A stretch of 64,000 nucleotides of DNA from Wolfiporia cocos. Its lineage: Eukaryota > Basidiomycota > Agaricomycetes > Polyporales > Phaeolaceae. The position numbers and the translations under genes were made by a program. The stretch spans positions 682,001 to 746,000 of the forward strand of contig JACCLO010000011.1 of the NCBI GenBank assembly GCA_029448655.1, read 5' to 3'. This document shows, piece by piece, positions 32,241-44,454 of this stretch. The notes beneath the pieces are model-generated. The model had not been told where the DNA came from and did no database searches. It saw nothing but the letters and a program-made list of their open reading frames with translations. Every line of letters begins with the position of its first letter. Positions within the stretch are counted from its first letter, which is position 1.

Positions 32241-33835
32241 ATGCCCACCGGCTACAAGCCCTTATCTGCCCACGACCCGGAGCAGCTCGCGGCGACGCCC
32301 CCGCTGCCCAAGCCCGCGCAACGAAAGACCGTCCTGCGCCACCTCGCCCGCATCGCACTCGCCATGGCCATCCTCTTCGCCGGCGCACGCCTCCTCGCGC
32401 GCACGAGCACGAAGCTGCAGGTGCCCGCTGCAGGCCCGTGTCACAGCGGCGCGCGCAACCTCTCGTCGCTGCCCACGCACTGCACGCTCCCGTCGGGCGA
32501 CCAGATCCCGCCGTCGCACTCGGTACGGGCTCGGTATCCGTTTTTCTCGCTGGCCATTGAGAGCTCATCCGACGCAGGTGTGTGGCAGGCGGCGCCGGGC
32601 GAGGTCGGGTCCGCCGTGAAGACGGCGCTGAACGCCGGGTACAGGCACATCGACGGCGCCTGGATCTACAGGGTGCGCGGCCCGCTGCTCTGAACCAGAA
32701 CGCACGCAGGTTGACGGCTTGTGTCGATTAGAACCAGGCGGAGGTCGGCCAGGCGCTGAAGGAGAGCGGGGTCCCCCGCGAGGAGCTCTGGCTCACGTCC
32801 AAGGTGCGTGCGCGCTCGGCTGCTGCGGGCGGTGCGACTCACGCGAATCCCAGCTGTGGAACACCTTCCACGCGCCGGAGGACATCGAGCCCGCCCTGGA
32901 CGAGACGCTGAGCAGCCTGCAGACGGACTAACCTCGACCTCTATCTCATTCACTGGTGCGTTCTCTTCAGGCTACGCTATCTTGGCTAAGCGCTCGCTCG
33001 TGCAGGTCCATCGCGTTCAAGAAGGGCACGAGCACGCTCGACGAGGGGCTCACCGCGAACCCGTACCCGACCTGGCAAAAGCTCGAGGAGCTCGTCGAGG
33101 AGGGCAAGATCCGGAACATCGGCATCAGCAAGTGCGTCCACACACACGCCCACCCGCGTCCGCACACTGACTACTGACCGCTGGCCGGCCCCCGCAGCTT
33201 CAACATCCAGCGGTGAGCCCGCCGCCCCACCTCGCACACGTCCGCTGAACCTCCCCCCTCCCCCCTCCCCTTGTTTGTCTGCAGCATCGAGAACCTGACG
33301 GCGAACCCGCTCAAGGTGCAGCCCGCGGTGAACCAGGTCGAGCTCAACTTCTGGAACCCGCAGCCGGAGCTGCTCGCGTGGTCCGCGGCGCACGGCCTGC
33401 GCCTCGAGGCGTACTCGCCGCTCGGGAGCAGCAGGCAGGTCAAGGACACGCTCGCCGTGCCCGCGGTGCAGGCGATCGCGAAGCAGCTCGGCATCACGCC
33501 CGCGCAGGCGGTCATCTCGTGGCACGTGCAGCGCGGGGTGAGTCTTCGGTCCGCGCCGTTGGAAAGGCGGAGCGTGCTGACGGCGCGCACAGACGATCGT
33601 CCCCCCGAAGAGCGTCACGCCCTCGCGCGTGGTCGAGAACTTCCAAGGTGAGCGTTCGCACTTGCGTTTGTGTCGCGCGCGCGTGTGCTGAGCGCCTCCC
33701 GCAGTGCACGCGCTGCCCGAGGACCTGTTTGAGCAGCTCGAGAAGGCCGCCGCGGCGCACCCCCCGCAGCGGGTCGTGAACCCGTCCAAGAACTGGAGCC
33801 TCGGCTTTGACGTGTTCGACGACTACCCGCAGTGA
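32241..33835 (+). pseudogene. Aldo-keto reductase with N-terminal membrane anchor, two frameshifts
   Basis: The family reduces aldehydes and ketones with NADPH. The ATG at 32241 leads a basic stretch and a hydrophobic segment (ALAMAILFAGARLLA), unusual for this cytosolic family. The barrel follows: LPSGDQIP, VWQAAPGEVG, NAGYRHIDGAWIYR, ELWLTSK, LWNTFHAPEDIEPALDETL, LDLYLIHW, KIRNIGIS, QPAVNQVELNFWNPQ, LEAYSPLGSS, GTIVPPKSV and a WSLGFDVFDDYPQ tail. The catalytic tetrad Asp (HID), Tyr (IYR), Lys (TSK) and His (IHW) is complete. About seven short introns fit. Two one-base changes break the frame: a missing base near 32511-32515 just before the first intron, and an extra A at 32930-32931 that makes TAA after LQTD. 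Either a young pseudogene or sequencing errors. Strongly GC-rich compared with its neighbours. Confidence 0.85.
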
Positions 33836-35164
33836 GCCGCGCCGCTGCCCCGAGCGGGCGACCGTGCTGCGCACCCGAAAATTCGGTAATGGCGGCGAAG
33901 TTCGCAGTGATGTTGTATTCTGTATTTCTAGGCGCGGCCCGTCGACGGCCGCTCTCGTATGTGCCGATGTGGCGCCCGTGTTGACCGTGCAGCGATCGCT
34001 GCCCGTGCCGCTCGAGCCGCCCACGCCCAGGACTCGAAACATGTAGATTTTTTGTCTGTGCTACCCGCCGTACATTGCATATACAGTAGCAGCGGAGAAC
34101 GGCCGGTCACGACTTTGCGCCATGCGCGGCGGCCGCGGTGGTAAATCGCGAGGCTCAGAGCCGAAATGCAGCATGCGGGCGGTGGACCGCGCCGTTCTCC
34201 CGCTCGTACCGACGCACGGCCTGGCTTCAGCATTAAGCGCGAGAGCATCGGAATGTGAGAGCAGCATTTCGCATGCGGGGCTTGTCAAATATGTGGATCA
34301 ACTATCGCTCCCATTGCCGCCGATAGCTCAGTGTGCATGCGACGCAGCCCGAGTGGCACGAGCATGGCAGCTCGACCGGCACCGCGGGTCTGTCGGAAGC
34401 CTCAAAGCGACATCGTAGTTGATGTCGTGAGATGTAACTCGCCTGCTAGGGCCAATGACCTCGTATTCAGGGCTGATACAGCTGCCTTATGATGTACTCT
34501 GAAAGCTGAGTTTGTTCATCAACTAGCTTAGCGATGGCACTTCGCGATCGAAAAGATGGATCCGAACCAGGCTGCCAATTAAACGGATACTGAGGCCACG
34601 ACTACACAAGAGGAAAGGAAAGAGCTTTAGTGCAACAGAGATGTTTATGCTGCAAACCAAATGGGATGTGGAAGAATGAAGAAAATCGAAGCGGAGATGG
34701 CGTTTGCAGGACCAAAGGTTCAGAAAGTCATCGGAGTGTCTTGAAATGCTCTTGACATAACCAACCGTCAGGTGAGCGTGTGGTGCATCTTGTGGTTTCT
34801 CCGCGGCAGCCATCGCCAGATCATCAGACAGTAGTTACGATGATTCCGCTTGTAGATTCATCGCAAACACGGCGGGATCATGGAAGTGGTGCAAGTGAGG
34901 CTTTGTATTGAAGAAGTCGACGCCTTCCGCTGGTTCGGGAACATCGTGTCTGTAGGAGAATGTCATGCTGGAGGCGACGCGAAAGGGTGAGCGGCTGTCG
35001 CTTACGTCTCTTGAACATGAGCGACGACGACCGGTCAGTGCGCCGTCTTCTCAAAGTGGCTAGGACAGTGTGCGCAACTCCAATCCCGTCCGAGGTCAAA
35101 ATCAGCTCTTGCACTGTTCTGAATTTTGACCAGTCTGGTATTGTTCGCATCAAGCAGCATCCTT
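33836..35164. other. No recognisable gene
   Basis: The GC-rich tail of the AKR locus fades at about 34400. Minus frames at 34523-34813 and 34878-35153 have no known motif. Confidence 0.35.
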
Positions 35165-35236
35165 AATATTGCTGCGCTGCATTTTATATTTGCTGAGCTG
35201 CAAAAGCTTAAATGTACAATCCGAACGTCATAGCGT
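35165..35236. repeat. Terminal fragment of the family M DNA element
   Basis: TATTGCTGCGCTGCATTTTA and AAATGTACAATCCGAACGTC match the right end of the family M elements at 48186 and 50438. Only this end is present. Confidence 0.6.
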
Positions 35237-35307
35237 CCATTTTGGCGCCGCGTGCGCATGATCGGCTGGTCTCTTGTAAAGCATATGCCGGACCTGCAAG
35301 GAGGGCT

Positions 35308-36390
35308 TCAGGCGAAGAAGAACAGATGCCCAGATCGACTTGCACATTGGTGCCAGTTCATCGCGCACCGGTATTTACGTCCGAGTTCGTTGATATTCGC
35401 GGGGCAGCGCATGCACACGAACCGCGCGTCTATTTTGTCCAACTCGCCAGGAGTGGTTGTGCGCACGTCCAGGCCGAGTACGGTCAACAGCGAAACCACA
35501 GCATCATGGCCAGCTTCACTGAATTCGAATATCTCTTGCACGACCCGTGCGTGGCTCCCAGGGAGATAAGTCGGCGGATTCGACAGATAAGCCAAGACAT
35601 CGCGCAATATGTATAATATCGGTTTGGAATAGTTGGCCCAGGGTATTAAGAGCTGGAATGTGGCTGTGACCAAGGAAAGTGGATCGGATGTCGTGTCCAT
35701 ACAGGCGCTAGCAGTCCGCCCGACAAGCTTCGGAGGCAGCTTCTCAAGGAGTATATTCTGGATGTTGTTACGTCTTGCAGCTATGAATTGGGCAAAGCCT
35801 CCAGCACATGGGCACAACGATGAGGCTCCAGCTCATCCGAGGAGGGATCATTGATCAGCACCGGGAATCCCTCCAATTCGTATAGCTCGTAAAGGGAAGG
35901 GAACGTGGACCACTGCAACGGAGGGAGCGATTTCTTGAAAGCAGTACACACTTCGTGTACAACGCCTTGCCTCCTCTCGAGAAGCGCCTCACGCTCACGC
36001 TTGAGCCGTTTTGTCCGCCAATTTATGATCGTCGGTTCAAGCGCTGCACGAGCCTCGTGCCAACCTGGAATAATTCGAATCAGCTAGAAGCCACGGCGGA
36101 GATGATACGGTGAAAGCGGACCCTCTTCAGTCAGCTCAGCGTCGACGCGCAACACGTCCTCGTCCAGATATTCGAGATCTTGCTGTTCATAGCCGAGCTC
36201 TCCAAAGCGGTTGATGATTCTGAAGGCAAAATTGAGCGTCCTGAAAATGCCACGTACTACACATCAAAGCATCACGCACGCGTCCCGGCGGGCTTCGATG
36301 CGCAGGCGGGCCTGCTCAATACGGAGACGTTCTTCAGCTTGCCGAAGGCGTCCTTGTTCTTTCAACCACTCCAAGCAGACCTGCGCATGC
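35308..36390 (-). pseudogene. Coiled-coil protein with C-terminal CxxC motif, broken; function unknown
   Basis: Reading leftward from about 36390: a charged coiled-coil segment (RLRQAEERLRIEQARLRIE), then RIINRFGELGYEQQDLEYLD, LSPYHLRRGF, a TAG (probably from CAG), IIPGWHEARAALEPTIINW, KRLKREREALLERRQG, LPPLQWSTFPSLYELYELEG, then one missing base near 35788-35792, then NNIQNILLEKLPPKLV and the C-terminal ARFVCMRC...MNWHQCASRSGH (CxxC, then W-x2-C-x5-H). The sequence reads as a real but degraded coding region. The architecture resembles hypothetical proteins common in Agaricomycetes, but I cannot name the family. The 5' end is not defined. Confidence 0.6.
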
Positions 36391-38384
36391 TAATTCGCAA
36401 TGCATTAAGAGTTAGTGCCTATCACAAAGCGGAAAAGAAATTCTACCTCAGTCACATACGCAACGTGTGCAATGCGTGCTGTCTTGAAGGATGAGAACGC
36501 GCCCTCTACACCTACTTTTCCCAATTAGATATCTTCTAGATATGTGGCAATTTGCGTGGACATGTTGTGTATGTCGCCATCCCAATAATAATCACGCTTC
36601 TTGCATCCCAAAATGGTGACCGACATCCGGCTAACGCGTGTCAGTGTCTTGAGAGTACCAGGAAGACAAAGGTCGCTACTCGCCGTTCCCGGACGGTATA
36701 AGCTCTAGAATTGACTTGTCATAATCAGGGAATATCTTTTCGTATTTCCGGTCAACAACCAAGCTATAAGATCATACGATGATTTTGCAGGTCCGACAGT
36801 GACTTCATAGATCCGACGCACTGCTTTGTCATACAAGCCTCGCAGATTCTCCGACGCAATGTGAAGTTGACGGGGACGTCCTGAGACTTGCACCTTTGCA
36901 TCTAGACGCCGATCACGTCGCAACTTGTGTTATTGGCGGAAGGCTATTTACAATCGCCACTCACGTCGCATTTCGTGTCACCGAAAAGCAGGTGGGCCCG
37001 ACGTGCTTCGGAGACATCTGGCGGGCAGTCTGGAGAACCACCTGGCCATCGCATACGCGCCGATTTCCAGATCGGTCTCGCATTGTCTGCCAGAAGCGTC
37101 TGACGGAATCCTCGGTTCGTCCGTCCAAGACTAAGCAGTTCGCGTGGACCAAGCAATCCGAATATCTATACCAGAATGGTATCGGAAACAGATTTGAGTC
37201 CCAGCATTTTGTAACTTACTAAATGAAAGATATCCAACGGCATTTGCGGAAGGAAGCTCGGCTTGACTTTGCGCATTCTCTTCGCCGGTGCAGTCTTCCT
37301 ACGACCTCTGGCGGTGGTAGATCGCCTACTCCCGTCTTTTGTGTTTGTCTTCTGAACATGTCGATCAAGTTTCCCCTTGTCATTGTGGCCTGGACGTTGG
37401 ACGATGTTGGCGTCAATCGTTACGTTCTTGTATCTCGGTCAGATACATGCGCCGCGGATGCCAAGTACTGCGTTTGCGTTTCCTGAACAATGAAGTTCAA
37501 GGGCGAATGTGTATAGCAGCTAGGCGTAGACACTAGAAGCCAATTTTGGTCATCTCATTCGATAGAGTCACAGGAGTACTTACGCACCGCGAATCTTGAC
37601 TGCAATGTCGATGTTCGTTGTGACCAGAATTGGAAACTAAATCTCGTCCCCAGCCCTTGCACGTGGCTGCTGCCACTCGGGAGGACCCGAGCGGAGTGCG
37701 AAAAACATATTACTGTACAAGGTTTCATCAGGGGGTGACCCCGTCTCGTGACCGCGACGCTGGCCTACAGCTCGACGCGCATCCTCACAATTGTACTTGT
37801 ATGCTACCTGACTTCGCAGAGTGCCCTCTAAGCAAACTCACGGCAGTCTGTTTGATCGCGATGTTAACAAATTCACGCATATGCTCAATGCGGTGCGTAC
37901 TGCCGCTTTATTACCGAAAAACTCCAAAACGTATTTGGGTCTGACAATGTGCCATACAGCTGGTGGCTTGATGTCACAGAGGCACTGCTCCTGCACCTAG
38001 ACTCCATTGTAACTGCCAGCACAGGACCAGGCCCATTTGGACTGGTTTTTGACAAGGCCACTAAGACCTGATGAGTGAACTGAGGTGAGTGAAGTGGATG
38101 AACACCAAGTTCAGACTGGGATTGCCAGTTGAATGTAGGCCTATTATTATACTCGTAGACATATTTGCACTTGTTTACTCTACCTGCCAGTAATGGTGAC
38201 TAGGAGGTCTGGGCATGAGACTAATGTAGGGGTCTAAGCCAGACTCTGAAACATAGAAGTGTTGTAGAATATGAAATATGTAGTGGGCATCACGGCCATG
38301 TGAGAACATGGCTGAGTTCATGAAGTAGTTCATTACTAGTTTTTCCGGGGAATGATCCATGCTTCTGCCGGTGGAGGTATTCTG
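36391..38384. other. No recognisable gene
   Basis: Minus frames 36705-36923 (SENLRGLYDKAVRRIYEV) and 36944-37156 and plus frames 36896-37222 and 37630-37944 look partly protein-like, but I recognise nothing. 37950 onward takes on the AT-richer, CpG-poor character of the transposon nest. Confidence 0.35.
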
Positions 38385-38389
38385 GGAAT

Positions 38390-38931
38390 TGTTATGGTCT
38401 GCGCAGGGACTATCAAATATCTTTCACTGACGCCTCACTGGAGAAGAGGACTTAGCGTTCAACTGCTTTATTGTGTGCCTTATTCTAGGGATCCCCACTC
38501 AACCAGTGACCCTTGTTTCATGTACAACAACCCTATGCCCACAGTTCCGCAACATATCAGGTTCTAGATGATATCATGTGTCTAACCACAGGATTCGTAT
38601 GTTTCAGCTCTTGTTGCATTCAACCGCAACACTTCGTATTTGTCTTACTAGCACACTAGCCTTATGGACTTAATGGTAGCAGTACCATGGACACTATGAC
38701 CCCAGCAATAACGAGTAGTATATAATCCAGTGTAAATACTCGTTGAGTTCCTCAGCTCGACCTTGTTGAATTACAAGGATCCTATACTCATTCTCAAAGG
38801 CTTAAGCAATCAAGCCTGCAGCTTGTATATTGATGCTCTGACTCTGCTGAGTCTGATAAGTAGTGCGCTACTTGATACGCTGAGTAACTTGACTTACTTA
38901 ATTCAGCTGAACAGATATTCGATCCGTAACA
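38390..38931 (-). mobile_element. Solo LTR family A, TSD GGAAT/GGATT
   Basis: 542 bp, ends TGTTATGG and GATCCGTAACA, reverse orientation. The 5-bp flanks GGAAT (38385-38389) and GGATT (38932-38936) differ by one base. CpGs are largely lost compared with the copy at 5231. Confidence 0.82.
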
Positions 38932-39242
38932 GGATTGGGATCAGGCTCATTGTTGGGATTGTAAGTTTTAGCCCATGACAGTTTTAATGTCTGTTGAGAT
39001 GGTGAAAAAGTCGTTTTTGTTGTTGTCAAGCTCAGACATTATAATTTGGAGTGATAAGATGGTGCAGTATGGCACAGATGCAGCCAGCTAAGCTGTGAGC
39101 TCATTGAGTGTGACAACAGGGTCACCTACATCCAGGGATTGGGCAAGTCAAGCTTTGACCCATGTCAAACCACTTGACCTGGGTCAAGGCATGATCCTCA
39201 TGTGACAAAAGGCTTAGTGACAATGACATGTTGTACAGATCA

Positions 39243-39794
39243 TGTTATGGATCGGATATCTGTTCAGCTAAGTCAACTCAAGAGAGTTTACTTAGTATAT
39301 TTGAGTAGTGCACTACTCTTGTAGACTCAAGACCACAGTCATAGAGTCAGAGCACGTATATATTTGCTGAGCCTGGTTTCCCAAGTTTGAGAGCGAATAT
39401 AAGATCCTTGTATATACAACAAGGTTGAGCTGAAGAGCTCAGATGGTATGTACATCGGTTTATATATTGTTGACTTCAGAATGGGGTCATAGTGTCCTTG
39501 GCACTGCTACCACTAAGTCCATAAGGCTAGTATAATAGATTAACAAGGGGGATTGTTGCGGTTGCATGCAACAGAGGCTGAAACATGTTTCATACCATAG
39601 TTGAATATGGCAGTCAGCGAGAAGCCCTGATATGAGGGCAGAGGGTTGATACATCTGAAATGGGGCCTTGGTTGAACAAGGGCACTGGATATTCTGTGTG
39701 CTAGCAGGTGGTTGAATGCTGAGTCTCGTTGTATGCTAAGTCCCTTCGTGCAGGGGAAATCAAAAAACATGGTGTACTGCATATTACTGTAACA
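39243..39794 (+). mobile_element. Solo LTR family A, TSD GATCA
   Basis: 552 bp, ends TGTTATGGATCGG and ACTGTAACA; exact TSD GATCA at 39238-39242 and 39795-39799. It lies just inside the left end of the hAT element. Confidence 0.9.
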
Positions 39795-40353
39795 GATCAA
39801 ATGATTCTACATCTATGCCCTGGCAATTAGGTACCATGCACAAAAACAGTGTATGTAGTTGAATAGAGCCCCCTAGTACAACACCCTCCTAAGTTTGGGC
39901 CCATGCCTTTTGAATCACCTCTCTGGGCCTACTTCTTCAAAGAAGGGCAATGGAAGGGAAATGCAACAAATAAGAAAGCATGGTGCAAGGCATGTGTTTG
40001 GCAGAAGACCCATGAGCTGATGGAACAGGAAGCCTGTACTTATGATGTGAGAGAAATTGCTTCACTCTAGGATGAGAAAGAAGTTGAGGCCCATGGTGCA
40101 TCTGATTGATGTTCACACACTTGACTGATTGAAGATTGACTACCAAATTTAGTGATGTCTACAATTATTCTACTGATCTGTGGCAAATTCAAGAATCTAC
40201 AAAAATGTCTTGCTGATGAATGCTTGAATGTTGTGGGTGCCATCTGTGAGGAGGCATGGAGTGGTTGTAGTGCTTCTGCGAGTTGTGCGGCGTGCTCCGT
40301 TGTCACGTGAATTCAGCATGACCTCACAGAGAAGGAAAATGAACATTCCATGG

Positions 40354-41315
40354 TGTTATGGATCGAATATTCATTCAGCTAAGTCGATGTTATTCGAGGT
40401 ACTTAGCATGTTCAAGTAGTACACTACTCATCGGCTCTTAGAAAGTGTCACAGATACTACCCTCCCTCTGGGTTGAACCCAGAATACCTCGTATATAGTC
40501 ACCCGACCAGCCAGTGCGCCGTAGCACAGTGGTTACCACTACCTACAGTCACGTTACGGTCTTCAGTAGTAGCGCTACACATTATGTAAGCACTTCCATG
40601 GTTATGTGCAGTTATGCTTGGACCACCTTTAGGGTGTGCGTGCCTGGAGTAGTGTAGTTGCATGTATATATACTACTGCGACTGAGGTCTTACACCTCAG
40701 TCTTGTTCTCTTATCTATGGGGAAAGTCCCATCAGTCTATACTTCCACTGCGTGCTAGTCTGGGTGCCTCAAGGTTACTTCGCCTTAGGCCGTTATATGC
40801 CCAGCAGCCCTTATCCTTTGGGCAGTAGTTTGTACGTCGTAAAATCTGTGACAGAAAGCTTTCTTAGAGTCAGAGCATCAAATATACTGGCTGAGCTTGG
40901 CGACCCAAGTTTGAGAATGAGTATAAGATCCTTGTTACACAACAAGGTCAAGCTGAAGAGCTTGGCCAGTATGTACATCGGTTTATATATTGTCAACTAT
41001 AGAATGGGATCATAGTGTCCTTGGTACTGCTACCATTAAGTTCATAAGGCTAGTACGATATAATGACATAGGAGAATGTTGCAGTTGAGCACAATAGAGG
41101 CTGAAATGTGTTTCATACCATAGTTGAATACAGAAGATAGCTAGAAGCCCTGATACAAGGGCAGAGGGTTGATAAGCCTGAAATAGGGCCCAGTTGAATA
41201 GGGAACTGGATACATCATGCACTAGCAGGCAGTTGAATGCCGAGTCTCAAGATATGCTAAGTCCCATTGCATAGGGGGCAATTGAAAAAATACTTGACCA
41301 TACACCATCATAACA
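40354..41315 (+). mobile_element. Solo LTR family A (outer), TSD CATGG
   Basis: Ends TGTTATGGATCG and CATCATAACA; exact TSD CATGG at 40349-40353 and 41316-41320. Without the nested LTR at 40446 it is 549 bp. It sits inside the transposase gene. Confidence 0.9.
40446..40853 (+). mobile_element. Solo LTR (TGTCAC family) nested in a family A LTR, TSD GAAAG
   Basis: 408 bp, ends TGTCACAGATAC and AATCTGTGACA; exact TSD GAAAG at 40441-40445 and 40854-40858. It carries a TATA-like stretch (TGTATATATACTACTG, about 40665) followed by CCTCAGTCTTGTTCTC, and a plus-strand A-box-like TAGCACAGTGGTTACC at about 40524. Confidence 0.9.
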
Positions 41316-41694
41316 CATGGTAGATGTCTCGATGCATGGTCTACTCACATTATCCGCTACACAGCCACTCAGTGCACAGTTGAGCATAGCAAGTATTGGT
41401 TCTGTGGTATCCACTAATGTATCTGCTAGGCTCACTGGCATGGATGTAGACCATCACATCACTAAGTGCCAGAGAACAGACACACCATTCAATGGTCAAA
41501 CAGCAGAGATGACACAGTATGCCTGGACATACATGTCGACCATGTAGCAGGGAAACCATAGGCCTAGGATGTTAGTAACAAGGTCCATAGACCTCCCAGT
41601 CTAGTAAGCCAGAGGCATAGAGACAAGGCAGAGGTGGAGATGCTTAGGTAGGCACACAGAGGTCCCAGGGTAAAGGCTATGCCCACAAGGGGAC

Positions 41695-42256
41695 TGACAC
41701 AGACTCACACATCTGTGGGACCTGCCCTAGCAGGGGAGCTCCACACCATCAGCATATGTGCCGGACCCTAGACAGAGGTGGACGTGAAACCCTCTAAGTC
41801 AAGACTACAGACACGAGTGGATGTAACTAAGGAGTGACTCACGAGCCAGGCCGACAAGAGTCCCGAGGCACACCACACACAGAGAGGTGTAAGAAAGGGG
41901 CCACAGCCTATAGTCGAGAATCTCAAGGATGAGGTTGTAAGACCTCATCCGCTGTACTTATATACATGAGCGTAGTATCTACTAGGCTAGCCCTAAAGTA
42001 TGGGTCTGTGTGCAGCGCCGCAACAGACATAACGTAAGGTAACTAACTAGTAATGCACCAGTAACTAAGTGTGACCGTCATGTGAGTACCTGAGGTGTGT
42101 GCTACCCTACAGTGCTAATCTACTAGGTCAGGTGTTCATGATAATACTAAGGAGTGACAAGGAGGAGAGCTAGTAAGTAAGGAGTTAGCAGCATGCCTAG
42201 CACCGCCTTTGCATACCAGCGAGGGATGTCAGAATACCATGAGTCATTCTGTGACA
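41695..42256 (-). mobile_element. Solo LTR L, crossed TSD (GGGAC / ATTGA)
   Basis: 562 bp, ends TGACACAGAC and ATTCTGTGACA; TATA-like box reversed at about 41950. Its left flank is GGGAC (41690-41694) and its right flank ATTGA (42257-42261). These do not match each other, but they match the reverse complements of the flanks of LTR R. Confidence 0.85.
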
Positions 42257-42922
42257 ATTGATGCAACCAGTGATGTCTTTGTAACATTTTTCCAGCCATC
42301 AGACTGGCCTGTAGCAAAGCAGTCTTGAACCTGCTGCTTCACTCCTGTCACCACCCTCTGTGCCTTGCCTTCAAGAATCTGTCCCAAGAGGGTCTTCTGG
42401 CTTGGGACCGGAGCAGCAGGTACCCAAGTTGCAAAGAAGTGCTGCTAATATGGATGATCCGCTGATGACCATGCAATGTTGCAGGCAATTAGGAGCTGAC
42501 AGAGATCAGAAGCAAATTGTGCTTGAATAGGGTCAGGATAGCATGCAATCTCTTGTCACAGATCTATTCTGGTGACATTTACTGCAGTTATTCTAGGTTA
42601 AACAGTCTACACTACAAACATATCGACCGCCCTACACCGCATCACTTATCATTATGCTAGGGTGCCATTACTAGTGTCTAGCGTCCCTTGTAGTCAAGGC
42701 CGCTGATGTGCCTGCCTACCCACTATGTCAGCACCACTACTGGCATCTGACACATATGGTACATCATCATGGGTTACCATGGATATGCGCACGTACCCTT
42801 ACTGTCATTAGGGCAAGCCTTGCCATTAGGGCAGGCTTTGGTAGAGTAGTGCAGCGCCATGTACATATATGCTAGAACATGAGACTTACTCTCATGTTTA
42901 GCATTCTTGGCAATGCAGTCCC
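42257..42922. other. 666-bp inverted segment between LTRs L and R
   Basis: It holds part of the hAT transposase (minus, 42257-42553) and the rest of LTR X (42554-42922). Three separate observations become regular if the segment is flipped: L gains GGGAC on both sides, R gains TCAAT on both sides, X gains AGAGA on both sides. The transposase also becomes collinear. Confidence 0.85.
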
Positions 42923-43612
42923 TGACACAGATCTACTGTGGGACTCACCGCCTAACCAGGAGAAGAGGAGGAGAGAGTAAATCAATGCAGCAGGGTAATG
43001 AGAGGTACTTCTGCAGCGGACGCCAAGAGAAGAATAGAACTAAAGTTATAGAGCGTCTAGCTCCTACTTATATACATGATTTTGGATAGGGTCACATGCT
43101 ACTGTATAGTACGTCCCTAGGAAGAAGGTGTGGCTGTCACAAGTAGGTGATGCAGCTAAGTTAACTTACTCTACAATGACCGTGGTGGGCAGGTAATGGC
43201 CGCACCAATCGTAATGGAGAGAGTGGGTCATGCCATATGAAATAGACATGTGAATATGGGTGCAGCCCAGGTATAGGGAAGGCACCAGTGCCTTGAGGGA
43301 TAATGTCCATAGGCCGTATCCGTGTACTTACTCAGCAGAGTGCCGAGTTAGTAATGCCATTGGCTACTGGTAGCTAGGGCATGATGTCATGGACCAGACC
43401 AGATGGTTACTGGGTCTGACGGAATGGTCTAGGACCGGAGGTTGGACTTCACCAGAAGGCTAGAAGTCTGGGGATCCGCAAGTGCTGGAGTGCAGAGGTG
43501 GTCCGCAAGTGCTGAACCAATAGCGGTAATACCATACAGTTATTATTATGCTATGTTGTCATAGTTGCGCGAGCCTGATGTGCTCAATGATATCATATAG
43601 ACCCAGGGCCTG

Positions 43613-44311
43613 TGTCACAGATTTGGGACATGCCACTATTTTTCCCGTATTTTTACCTATTTATCTGGTATTTCTACGACCTTGTAGACATTTACGCTGC
43701 TAAGCGCCCGTCTACACGTACACGCAACCAAACAACACGTACACAACGCGGTATACGTCCACTTGTCATAACAACACGTACATAACACGCTTGTATGCGT
43801 CAATGACTCAGCGGACTAACCTCCGGTGTCACGCGCTTTACTCATATCCCGATACCGGGCTATGTCAGTACGATTGGATAAGCGGCCCGCTCGTTATCAC
43901 ATGCCAATGCCTTTACGATTACTCATATCCCGATGCCGGTATATAAGAATCACATGCATGACTTACTAACGTAGCTACAGCCACTTCCACAACATGGACC
44001 TACGGTCCAAACAAACGATCTTACTGGTGCGGCCATTACCGGCGCACATGGTCTATTGTAGTTTACGACTTAACCATATTAGTTATGTCTGCGCACAGAC
44101 CACCTTCATGTTTGGCTCCCTTACCGGTAACCAAACACAGCATGTATATAAGTAGGGCTATCACTGCGGATAAGCCTTAGATTTGTTCTCTGCATTCGCA
44201 CAGTTACATATCATCTCTGCTTGCGCCCACTAGCCTCCTCACCAACCTTCTGCAACATCTTCAAGTCGCCCATAAGGTTATAGTGTGAGTCCCACAGTCT
44301 AGTCTGTGTCA
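43613..44311 (+). mobile_element. Solo LTR nested in LTR R, TSD GCCTG
   Basis: 699 bp, ends TGTCACAGATTTG and AGTCTGTGTCA; exact TSD GCCTG at 43608-43612 and 44312-44316. It contains two TATA-like boxes (about 43941 and 44153), so it may itself be a composite. Confidence 0.87.
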
Positions 44312-44454
44312 GCCTGTGATGTCATGGTCTGGCCTGGAGGGCTGGACGGTCGACGTAGCGATGACGTAGCTTGGTCTGGACTATGATGCAATACCATTAT
44401 AGCAGATGCTGATGGTTGTGTTGCTATGCAGTCATAAGTCTGGGCTGGGGCCAT

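Larger units (their letters stand above)
41510..42922 (-). mobile_element. Solo LTR X, split and partly inverted, TSD AGAGA
   Basis: The left part (41510-41694) starts TGACACAG after AGAGA (41505-41509). The right part is found reversed at 42554-42922, beginning TGTCACAG after TCTCT (42549-42553), the complement of AGAGA. Flipping 42257-42922 joins the two halves into one minus-orientation LTR with exact TSDs, interrupted by LTR L. Confidence 0.72.

Noticed and set aside
32986..33789. 267-codon minus-strand ORF
   Set aside because: Antisense to the GC-rich aldo-keto reductase exons; its length comes from composition. The plus strand carries the family motifs.
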